Positions 1 through 6,300 of a stretch of 7,283 nucleotides of DNA are shown piece after piece. This DNA comes from Alphaproteobacteria bacterium (lineage in GTDB: Bacteria > Pseudomonadota > Alphaproteobacteria > ATCC43930 > CGMCC-115725). The stretch is from NCBI GenBank assembly GCA_019237175.1, contig JAFAHP010000041.1:1-7283 (forward strand), written 5' to 3'. The first letter of the stretch is position 1. Every line of letters begins with the position of its first letter. The notes beneath the pieces were generated by a model that was given only the letters and a program-made list of their open reading frames with translations, did no database searches and had not been told where the DNA came from. The translations under genes and the position numbers were made by a program.

Positions 1-212
1 GCCCTTGATGGCGATGGACTTCGCGGTTCACGGCCCGCTCGTCCGGCCGGCTCGGCCTCATATCCGCTTTCTGTTTGTCAGGCCGCAGGTTTGCTCCACG
101 CTTCCTTCAGACCCCGCCTCGCGGCGACGCCCTTGCGCTTCGCTAACCCTTCTCCGCCATCAGGATGGATAAAGGACTTGCACCTCCAAGCTGTTGAACA
201 TGCTCGGCACAC
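1..212 (-). mobile_element. Group II intron, class C (IIC)-like: 5' end and part of domain I, runs off the left edge
   Basis: A self-splicing ribozyme and retroelement; only its first 212 nt are in view, so the intron-encoded reverse transcriptase, if present, lies outside. Read on the minus strand it begins GTGTGCCGAGCATG at 212, fitting the GUGYG 5' splice consensus. It then shows, in order, the landmarks I remember from the Oceanobacillus iheyensis IIC intron: a GGAGGTGCAAGTCC segment, TTAGC, GCAAGGGCGTC, a stem CGCC/GGCG (115-118/123-126) closed by a GCGA tetraloop, CTGAAGGAAGCG, GCAAACC, ATATGAGGC and GAAGTCC. A hairpin GCGG/CCGC (about 25-40) displays CGTG (29-32), at the same spot as EBS1 in the O. 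iheyensis intron. CGTG is complementary to the last four bases of the upstream exon, CACG. The intron is in the same orientation as pccB, so it should be co-transcribed with it. Whether it is intact cannot be judged. The comparison is from memory, not an alignment. Confidence 0.92.
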
Positions 213-216
213 CGTG
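213..216 (-). other. Candidate IBS1 (5' exon bases recognised by the intron)
   Basis: The last four exon bases before the intron's GTGTG start read CACG on the minus strand. They pair perfectly with the CGTG loop at 29-32 inside the intron. Class C introns use a short IBS1 of this kind a few bases past a hairpin, which is the layout here (hairpin 219-239). The pairing is seen directly; the role is inferred from the family. Confidence 0.75.
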
Positions 217-218
217 GA

Positions 219-239
219 TGCCCGGGACAAGCCCGGCCA
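219..239 (-). repeat. Palindromic dispersed-type repeat / hairpin downstream of pccB; intron target
   Basis: Arms TGCCCGGG (219-226) and CCCGGCCA (232-239) pair with one mismatch around a 5-nt loop. The wider unit (about 213-245) translates to a DARDKPGHDG-like string. I remember such strings as very common spurious peptides in alphaproteobacterial annotations, so this is probably one copy of a dispersed intergenic repeat. It lies 33 nt past the pccB stop and could act as the transcript's 3' hairpin, although no U-tract follows. The intron starts 6 nt after the hairpin. Repeat-family membership is recalled, not searched. Confidence 0.7.
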
Positions 240-272
240 TGACGGTGTTATTGTGCCCCGCAGTGACCGTCA

Positions 273-1805
273 TCACAGCGGGATGTTGTCGTGCTTCTTC
301 CATGGGTTTTCGAGCCGTTTGCCGCGCAGCATCGCGAGGGCTCTGGCGAGCCGCCGCCTGGTGTCGCGCGGCGCGATCACGTCGTCGATAAAACCGCGGC
401 TCGCCGCGACAAACGGGTTGGCGAACTTCTCGCGGTATTCTTGCGCGCGCGCTTCGATCGCGGCCGCATCGCCGAGATCGGCGCGAAAGATGATCTCGAC
501 GGCCCCCTTTGGTCCCATGACCGCGATCTCGGCCGATGGCCAGGCGAAATTCACATCACCGCGCAAATGCTTTGAGCTCATCACGTCGTAAGCCCCGCCA
601 TAGGCCTTGCGGGTGATCAGCGTCACCTTTGGCACCGTCGCCTCGGCAAACGCAAACAAGAGCTTCGCGCCGTGCTTGATGATGCCGCCATATTCCTGCG
701 CCGTCCCCGGCAAAAATCCCGGCACATCGACAAAGGTCACGATCGGAATATTAAAGCAGTCGCAAAACCGCACAAATCTTGCCGCTTTGCGCGAGCTGTC
801 GATGTCGAGGCAGCCGGCCAACACCATCGGCTGATTGGCGACGATGCCGATTGTCGAGCCCTCGATGCGGGCAAACCCGACGACGATGTTGCGCGCGAAA
901 TCGGGCTGGATTTCGAAAAAGTCGCCTTCGTCCACGACCTTCTGGATCAATTCCTTGATGTCGTAGGGTTTGTTCGGATTGCGCGGGACCAGGGTGTCGA
1001 GCGACGGTTCGACACGATCGCGTGGGTCGGCGGAGGGCCGCAGCGGCGGCTGTACCCGGTTCGAGGCCGGGAGAAAATCGATGAACCCACGCAACTCGAG
1101 CAACGCCTCGACATCATTGGCAAAAGCGCGGTCGGCCACCCCCGAGCGGCCGGTATGGGTCAACGCTCCGCCCAATTCCTCCTGGGTGACAGTCTCGTGG
1201 GTGACGGTGCGCACGACCTCCGGGCCGGTGACGAACATGTAGGAAGTGTCTTTGACCATAAAGATGAAATCGGTCATCGCCGGCGAATACACGGCTCCTC
1301 CGGCGCACGGGCCCATGATCAGCGACACTTGCGGGATCACGCCGGAGGCGAGCACATTGCGCTCAAACACCTCGGCATAGCCGGCCAGTGAGGCGACCCC
1401 GTCCTGAATGCGCGCCCCTCCGGAATCGTTGAGCCCCACCACCGGCGCCCCGATATTGATCGCCTGATCCATGATCTTGCACATTTTTTCGGCATGCGCC
1501 TCGCTGAGCGAGCCGCCGAACACGGTGAAATCCTGGCTGAACACAAAGACGAGCCGGCCATTGACCGTGCCATAGCCGGTAACAACGCCGTCACCGGGAA
1601 TGCGGTGGCGATCGATGCCGAAATCGTGGCTGCGATGCTCGACAAACGTGTCCCATTCCTCAAAGGAGTCGGTATCGAGCAGCAGTTCCACCCGCTCGCG
1701 CGCCGTCAGTTTGCCGCGGCGGTGCTGAGCCTCGATGCGCGCCGCTCCACCCCCCGCGTGCGCGGCTTTGCGCTTTTCGTCCAAGCTTTCGAGAATGTTA
1801 TCCAT
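273..1805 (-). CDS. pccB: Propionyl-CoA carboxylase, beta (carboxyltransferase) subunit
   Basis: This cytoplasmic enzyme moves the carboxyl group from carboxybiotin on the alpha subunit to propionyl-CoA, giving (S)-methylmalonyl-CoA. The 510-aa product has the usual PccB length and ends in the typical KKHDNIPL. The N-terminal crotonase-like half carries VFSQDFTVFGGSLSE (88-102), NDSGGARIQDG (126-136) and the oxyanion-hole stretch GPCAGGA (165-171). The C-terminal half carries FVDVPGFLPG (358-367) and RKAYGGAYDVM (399-409). Asp407 in that motif seems to match the Asp that sets propionyl-CoA preference in Streptomyces PccB (422 there, from memory). I chose the ATG at 1805 because GAGGAG (1809-1814) lies just upstream and MDNILESLDEKRK is a normal PccB start; the open frame reaches an ATG at 1862, but those 19 extra residues look untranslated. 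The partner pccA, usually nearby, is not in the window, and an intron follows the gene. A related acyl-CoA carboxylase beta subunit is the only realistic alternative. Confidence 0.95.
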   Translation of the reverse strand: MDNILESLDEKRKAAHAGGGAARIEAQHRRGKLTARERVELLLDTDSFEEWDTFVEHRSHDFGIDRHRIPGDGVVTGYGTVNGRLVFVFSQDFTVFGGSLSEAHAEKMCKIMDQAINIGAPVVGLNDSGGARIQDGVASLAGYAEVFERNVLASGVIPQVSLIMGPCAGGAVYSPAMTDFIFMVKDTSYMFVTGPEVVRTVTHETVTQEELGGALTHTGRSGVADRAFANDVEALLELRGFIDFLPASNRVQPPLRPSADPRDRVEPSLDTLVPRNPNKPYDIKELIQKVVDEGDFFEIQPDFARNIVVGFARIEGSTIGIVANQPMVLAGCLDIDSSRKAARFVRFCDCFNIPIVTFVDVPGFLPGTAQEYGGIIKHGAKLLFAFAEATVPKVTLITRKAYGGAYDVMSSKHLRGDVNFAWPSAEIAVMGPKGAVEIIFRADLGDAAAIEARAQEYREKFANPFVAASRGFIDDVIAPRDTRRRLARALAMLRGKRLENPWKKHDNIPL

Positions 1806-1808
1806 TTG

Positions 1809-1814
1809 CTCCTC
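1809..1814 (-). promoter_or_regulatory. Ribosome binding site that fixes the pccB start
   Basis: GAGGAG on the minus strand precedes the ATG at 1803-1805 (spacing about 3-5 nt, depending on which bases pair). The in-frame ATG at 1862 has no comparable purine run, so this decides the start. Confidence 0.75.
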
Positions 1815-2003
1815 GCGACGGGTGACCCGCAGGAGATAGCATCCCCCGTACTGCCGCACCACCTCGCACTCGGCTGCCTCTGCGTGCAGTTGTCACTGGT
1901 GGGCTCGTCCCAGTGGTCCACGTCTTTAGCGCCAACCTCTGCATGAGCAGTCTGAACAAGACCAACGTTCATAAATCGTCAAGGGAAGATCGTTTTATGC
2001 CGG

Positions 2004-2039
2004 GCCTGTTTTACCTGTTTTATCAGGCTGAGATCAGGC
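2004..2039 (-). promoter_or_regulatory. Operator-like array of paired direct and inverted repeats
   Basis: On the minus strand, GCCTGAT occurs twice (2033-2039 and 2022-2028, 11-bp period). It is followed directly by AAAACAGG twice (2014-2021 and 2005-2012, 9-bp period), with a C after the second copy. GCCTG and CAGGC are inverse complements, so the block also forms an inverted repeat. It lies about 200 bp ahead of the pccB start. A regulator-binding site is the natural reading, but I know no regulator with this motif. Confidence 0.4.
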
Positions 2040-2071
2040 GCTCTCTTCACTTCTTCAGAACATTTCGCACG

Positions 2072-2085
2072 TTATCTCAAGATAA
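2072..2085. promoter_or_regulatory. 14-bp palindrome, possible operator
   Basis: Perfect arms TTATCT and AGATAA flank a 2-bp centre. The palindrome overlaps the -10 of the promoter candidate at 2082-2110, which is where a repressor site would sit. No binding protein is suggested by the window. Confidence 0.35.
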
Positions 2086-2110
2086 TCACTTACGCGATCC
2101 TATGAGACAA
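2082..2110 (-). promoter_or_regulatory. Weak sigma70-like promoter candidate for pccB
   Basis: Minus-strand TTGTCT (2105-2110) and GATTAT (2082-2087) are separated by exactly 17 bp; each matches four of six consensus bases. It would give a leader of about 270 nt before pccB. Another promoter nearer the gene is possible. Confidence 0.3.
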
Positions 2111-2170
2111 CTGTGGCAACTACATGATTGCGGGTGGCGCAAGCGATCAAATCCCCGCCCGTAGACTCGC

Positions 2171-2204
2171 CGGCGGCGGAGGCGCCGCTGCGCCTCCGCC
2201 GCTG
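2171..2204 (-). terminator. Strong GC stem-loop after the GlcG/HbpS-like gene
   Basis: The arms 2173-2184 and 2191-2202 are perfect 12-bp complements. A further C-G pair at 2185/2190 leaves a 4-nt loop, and a G-T wobble plus a C-G pair extend the base to 2171/2204. The structure begins 8 nt past the stop codon. No T-run follows on the minus strand, so it may pause or protect the transcript end rather than act as a classic intrinsic terminator. A palindromic intergenic repeat is the alternative. Confidence 0.6.
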
Positions 2205-2212
2205 CGTCGCGA

Positions 2213-3070
2213 TCAGGGATTTGATACGTTCGGCAAAGTATTTGGGGCGGCGGTCGGGTTGACACAGGTCGGATGGCCAAAACCGTTGGCGCTCTTGCTC
2301 AACGTTCCATTCGGGTCTAACAGGCCGCCATTGGGGGTCGGCGTGATGTCGTAGATGATGTTGTCGGGGTGCGCGGCATCGGCACCGGGCACGACGCCGA
2401 GAGTTCCCAGATGGTCGAACCCGAGTTTGTTGCGCACATGCCAGGCGACAAAATGGTCGGTGCATGAGGTATCGCCGCTAACCCCGACTGCGCCCACTTT
2501 GATGCCGCCGCTTTTATAAAGCGCGAGCCCCCCGCCAAACACGTTGACCCCGCCCACCCGCTGGCCGACCAGCGGGTCATAAGCCGTGCCGTACGCCGCC
2601 GCATTGCCCTGATAGGCGATTTCAGGATCGACCGGATTGCTATGCTGCAGGCCGTAAAGGCTGCCGCCTGGCTGGACCGCCGAATAGAGATTGGCGGTCG
2701 ACAGAGCAAGACCCGTCGGAAACAAACTGCCGCCCGGAGGGGCTCCGTTGCTCAGGCTGAAATCGTTGGCGGTGTTGGCCTTTTGCGCCGAGATCACGCG
2801 GCTGCCGAGCCATTGGCTGGTGTAATTGCTGCCCGAAAACGCAACGGCGCAGACCGTCCCGTCATTGGCGACGATCGTGCCCCACATGTTGAACCCAAGA
2901 CCATTGTTGCCTGATAAACCGACCGAGGCCGCGAGCATCGATTGCAACGCGCCCCAACTCGGCAGCCCGGCGCAAGGCCCGTACCCGACGCCATCGGCCA
3001 GCGCCGGCAGCGCGAATGCGGAAAAAGCAAGGCCAGCCAGAGCCAGCAATAATTTGCGTGCTGAGTTCAT
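2213..3070 (-). CDS. Secreted GlcG/HbpS-family protein, putative heme-binding
   Basis: The 285-aa product starts with a Sec signal peptide: basic ARK, a hydrophobic core to about residue 21, and PALA before D26 as a probable signal peptidase I site. The mature part should be periplasmic or extracellular. It has GlcG/HbpS features: FNMWGTIVANDGTVCAVAFSG (59-79, split by no gap), WLGSRVISAQKANTA (87-101), LSTANLYSAVQPGGSLYGLQ (123-142), GGVNVFGGGLALY (173-185) and VGVSGDTSCTDH (195-206). It is longer than the compact ~140-aa GlcG type. The mature chain has four cysteines (33, 74, 203, 269), an even number that would suit disulfides. HbpS in Streptomyces is an extracellular heme-binding protein; for this copy the ligand and role are inferred, and I identify no heme ligand. 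The ATG at 3070 is preferred over those at 3082 and 3112 because GGGGAG lies just upstream and the signal peptide starts there. No link to its neighbours is evident. Confidence 0.82.
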   Translation of the reverse strand: MNSARKLLLALAGLAFSAFALPALADGVGYGPCAGLPSWGALQSMLAASVGLSGNNGLGFNMWGTIVANDGTVCAVAFSGSNYTSQWLGSRVISAQKANTANDFSLSNGAPPGGSLFPTGLALSTANLYSAVQPGGSLYGLQHSNPVDPEIAYQGNAAAYGTAYDPLVGQRVGGVNVFGGGLALYKSGGIKVGAVGVSGDTSCTDHFVAWHVRNKLGFDHLGTLGVVPGADAAHPDNIIYDITPTPNGGLLDPNGTLSKSANGFGHPTCVNPTAAPNTLPNVSNP

Positions 3071-3188
3071 TACTCTCCCCATCTGATTTGTTGGGATTCG
3101 CGGCCGTAACACCCGGTGTCGGGCCGTTCGACATTTGCCATTGACCGGCGAAGCGCCCGCAGCGCGAACTTAGCCCAATTTTCGGAAA

Positions 3189-3261
3189 AAGAGAATTGCG
3201 GCGCGGCCGTTTGCTTTTTTGTTAAGATTAACGCTGTCCACCTGAGCTTCGCAATTCTCTT
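3189..3261. repeat. 12-bp perfect inverted repeat, 49-bp spacer
   Basis: AAGAGAATTGCG (3189-3200) and CGCAATTCTCTT (3250-3261) are exact reverse complements. In minus-strand RNA the second arm is followed directly by further Us (CUCUU then UUU), so the pairing could make a terminator or could sequester the U-tract of the smaller stem at 3199-3209. It could equally be a pair of operator half-sites or a decayed short element; I see no flanking target duplication. Confidence 0.5.
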
Positions 3262-3316
3262 ATAAAAACTGAAATTGCCGCTGCGCTCCTTGGGACGCGA
3301 CTGCGAATGGTGCCTA

Positions 3317-3347
3317 AGTCCCCCCGCTGTAGGACACCTCCGGGACT
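3317..3347 (-). terminator. Possible stem-loop past the metH stop
   Basis: AGTCCC and GGGACT (3317-3322/3342-3347) pair across a 19-nt loop, starting 14 nt after the metH stop codon. No T-run follows, so this is a weak candidate for the 3' end of the metF-metH transcript. Confidence 0.3.
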
Positions 3348-3360
3348 CGGCGCCGGCAGG

Positions 3361-6300
3361 TCAGACTGTGAAATATTTGGCCTGCGGGTGGTGGACGACG
3401 ATCGCCGAGGTCGATTGCTCGGGCTCGAGCTGGTCTTCTTCGGACAGCATGACGCCGATCTCGTCGGCGTGTAACAAGCCGAGCAGCTGCTTCTGGTCGG
3501 CGAGGTTCGGGCAGGCGGGATAGCCGAACGAAAAGCGGCTGCCGCGGTACCCTTGCGCCAGCATTGCCTCGGGATCGCGCGCCTCCTCAGCGGTAAAGCC
3601 CAATTCTGCGCGAATGCGGCGGTGCACGTATTCAGCCAAGGCCTCGGCCATCTCGACCGACAGCCCATGCAGGTAAAGGTAGTCCTGGTAGCGGTTATCG
3701 GCGAACCATTCGCGGGCGGCGTCGGACGCGCGGCGGCCCATTGTTACGACCTGCAGGCCAATCACGTCGCGCTCGCCGGCATCGACGTCGCGGAAAAAAT
3801 CGGCGATGCACAGCCCGCCTTCCTTGCGCTGGCGCGGGAATGAAAAGCGGGCCATCTCGCGAGAGTGGTCGGCGGTGAAGAGGATCACATCGTTACCTTC
3901 GGCCGCACAGGGCCAATAGCCGTAAGCGGCTTGCGGCGCCAGGATCTGTTCGCGGATCGCGATTTCGAGCATCCGCGCCAGGATCGGCCGTAATTCGCCT
4001 TTGGCCCATTCGCGATATTCGGCAAGCGATTTGCCATCCTTTCGATAGCCCCACTGAAATTGGTAGAGCATGCGCTCGTTCAGGTACGGGACCACCGCTT
4101 TCGGCGACAGGCTGGTAATTGCGCGCGGCCCCCAGAACGGCGGCTGCGGCACCGCGGCGCTGCGGGCCAACTCGGTGCGGCGCAGCCGGATCTCGTCGAG
4201 ATCGACCGGTCGCAGCGGCCGCGCTCCGGCGCTGCTGCCGGGCTGGCGGGTGCGGCCGACCGGCCGGTGATCGTTGCGCGCCCGGATTTCCGCCAGATGG
4301 CTGTCGAATTCGCCCGCGGCGATTTTGTTCATCAATGCCAGCCCGTCGAAGGCGTCGCGGGCGTAAGCGACGCGGCCGGCGGCGTAAGCCTTGAGGCAAT
4401 CTTCTTCGACGTAGCGCCGGGTCAGGGCAGCACCGCCGAGCATGACCGGCAGGTCGAGACCCTGACGGCTCATCTCCTCAAGGTTCTCGCGCATGACCAC
4501 GGTCGATTTGACCAACAGCCCCGACATGCCGACGGCATCGGCCTTGTGCCGCGCCGCCGCTTCCAGGATGGTGCCGATCGGCTGCTTGATGCCAAGGTTG
4601 ATGACCCGATAGCCGTTGTTGGTCAGGATGATGTCGACGAGGTTCTTGCCGATGTCGTGAACATCGCCGCGCACGGTCGCGAGAACGACCGTGCCTTTCT
4701 CCCGGCCCTCGACCCGCTCCATATGCGGCTCCAGAAAGCCAACGGCGGTCTTCATCGTTTCCGCCGATTGCAGGACAAAGGGCAGCTGCATCTTGCCCGC
4801 GCCAAACAGCTCACCGACGGTCTTCATGCCCGACAGTAAAATGTCATTGATGATGTCGAGCGGCTGCCACCGCTCCATTGCAAGATTCAAATCGGCCTCG
4901 AGACCCTGGCGGTCACCGTCGACAATGCGCTGGGCGAGCCGGTCTTCGAGGCTTTGAGCGCGATCTCTCTTCTCGGCCTTTCCGGCGGTGCGGTTCTCGA
5001 ACAACGCGATGAAGGACTGCAGCGGGTCGTAGCCGTCTCGGCGGCGATCGAAGATCAGATCCTCGGCGACCTGCGCTTCCTCGGGCGGGATGCGGTGCAA
5101 CGGAATGATCCTCGAGAAATGAACGATCGCCCCGGTCAGACCGCGCCGCAGCGCGTGGTCGAGAAAGACCGAGTTCAAGATTTGCCGCGCCGGAGGGTTG
5201 AGCCCGAACGAGATGTTGGAGAGGCCGAGGACGATTTGGCACTCCGGCATCGCCTGGGCAATCTTTTCGATCGCCTCCAAGGTATCAAGACCGAGCCGGC
5301 GGTCGTCCTGGTTGCCGGTGCAAATCGTAAAGGTTAGTGGATCGAACAACAGATCGCAGGGCGGCAAGCCGTGCCTGTTGCAGGCAAAATCGAAGAGCCG
5401 GCGGGCGATTTGGACTTTGTGCGGAGCCTCCTTCGCCATGCCGGTCTCGTCGATGGTCAAGGCGATCACAGCGGCGCCAAAGCGGCGCGCCAGTTGTAGC
5501 CGCTTGGCGGCAGCCTCTTCGCCATCCTCGAAATTGATCGAATTGATGATCGGTTTGCCGCCATACAGCTTCAATGCGGCGGTGAGTACCGGGTATTCGG
5601 TCGAGTCGACAACCAGCGGCGCGTTGACCGCTCCGCGCAGGCGGCTGACTGCTTCGCTCATATCGGCGACTTCGTCGCGGCCGACAAAGGCGGTGCACAA
5701 ATCGAGGGTGTGCGAGCCTTCCTTGACCTGCTCGCGCGCCATCTCGACACAGCCGTCCCAGTCGCCCGCCTCCTGCAACTGGCGGAATTTGCGTGAGCCG
5801 TTGGCATTGCAGCGCTCGCCGATCGACAACCAGGCGTTTTCCTGGCGTAATGGCACTTGGCTGTAGAGCGAGGCGACCGCCGGCGTCCAGCTGACGCGCC
5901 GGGGGCGCGGAACCGGCCGACGCCGGTCGCTCCCGACGCGCCGCAGCATCGCGTCCAGCGCCGCAATATGCGCGACGTCCGTGCCGCAGCAGCCGCCGAT
6001 CATATTGACGCCGTCTTCGACGACAAATCGCTCGAGCCATTGCGCCAATTCCGCCGCGCCAAGCGGATATTGCGCACGACCGCCGACCAGCTCGGGCAAG
6101 CCGGCATTGGGCTGCACCGAGATCAGCCGCGGCCAATTTTCGCCGAGCCACTTGACGTGTTCGGCCATTTCACGCGGGCCGGTGGCGCAGTTGAGACCGA
6201 TCATCGGCACATCGAGCGCCTCGACGATCGTCGCCGCGGCGGCGATATCGGCGCCGACCAGCAGGCTACCGGTCGTCTCGACCGTGACCTGGATCAGGAT

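Larger units (their letters stand above)
1806..2170. other. Intergenic region upstream of pccB, no gene seen
   Basis: This spacer lies between the hairpin after the GlcG/HbpS-like gene and the start of pccB. It is richer in A and T than its neighbours, especially at 1920-2110, as expected for a regulatory region. It holds a weak sigma70-like promoter candidate (2082-2110), a 14-bp palindrome (2072-2085), an array of short repeats (2004-2039), an isolated TTGACG (1977-1982, minus strand) with no convincing -10, and a small inverted repeat CACTGG/CCAGTG (1894-1899/1910-1915) that could fold in the leader RNA. Short open frames here lack ribosome sites and any family resemblance. Confidence 0.7.
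3071..3360. other. Intergenic region between metH and the GlcG/HbpS-like gene
   Basis: The spacer has no gene. Just past the metH stop it holds a GC-rich inverted repeat (3317-3347). Centrally it holds a 12-bp inverted repeat (3189-3261) enclosing the palindrome GTTAAGATTAAC (3221-3232). A minus-strand TATAAG (3259-3264) could be a -10 element, but no good -35 stands 16-18 bp upstream. A small stem CGGC/GCCG (3199-3202/3206-3209) is followed on the minus strand by CAATTCTCTTTTT, a weak terminator shape. Confidence 0.6.

Noticed and set aside
91..591. Plus-strand 166-codon frame over the intron and the end of pccB
   Set aside because: Its first part is the antisense of the group II intron and hairpin repeat, and the rest is antisense of pccB; no ribosome site or protein family is evident.
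672..1391. Plus-strand 239-codon frame opposite pccB
   Set aside because: It is an antisense shadow of pccB rich in His, Arg and Asp, with no recognisable motif.
1806..1862. N-terminal extension of pccB to the ATG at 1862
   Set aside because: The extra 19 residues are not PccB-like, and the strong GAGGAG at 1809-1814 fits the ATG at 1805.
1880..1920. Possible cobalamin riboswitch ahead of pccB (minus-strand CCACTGGGA looks like part of a B12 box)
   Set aside because: The rest of the conserved core is absent, and the CACTGG/CCAGTG pair explains the resemblance as a small hairpin.
1706..1972. Minus-strand 88-codon frame in the pccB leader
   Set aside because: It has no Shine-Dalgarno before its ATG, overlaps the start of pccB in another frame, and resembles nothing known. 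A leader peptide cannot be excluded, but nothing supports one.
3189..3261. Short transposable element (MITE) remnant with 12-bp terminal repeats
   Set aside because: No target-site duplication flanks the arms and no second copy is in the window, so it is listed only as an inverted repeat.
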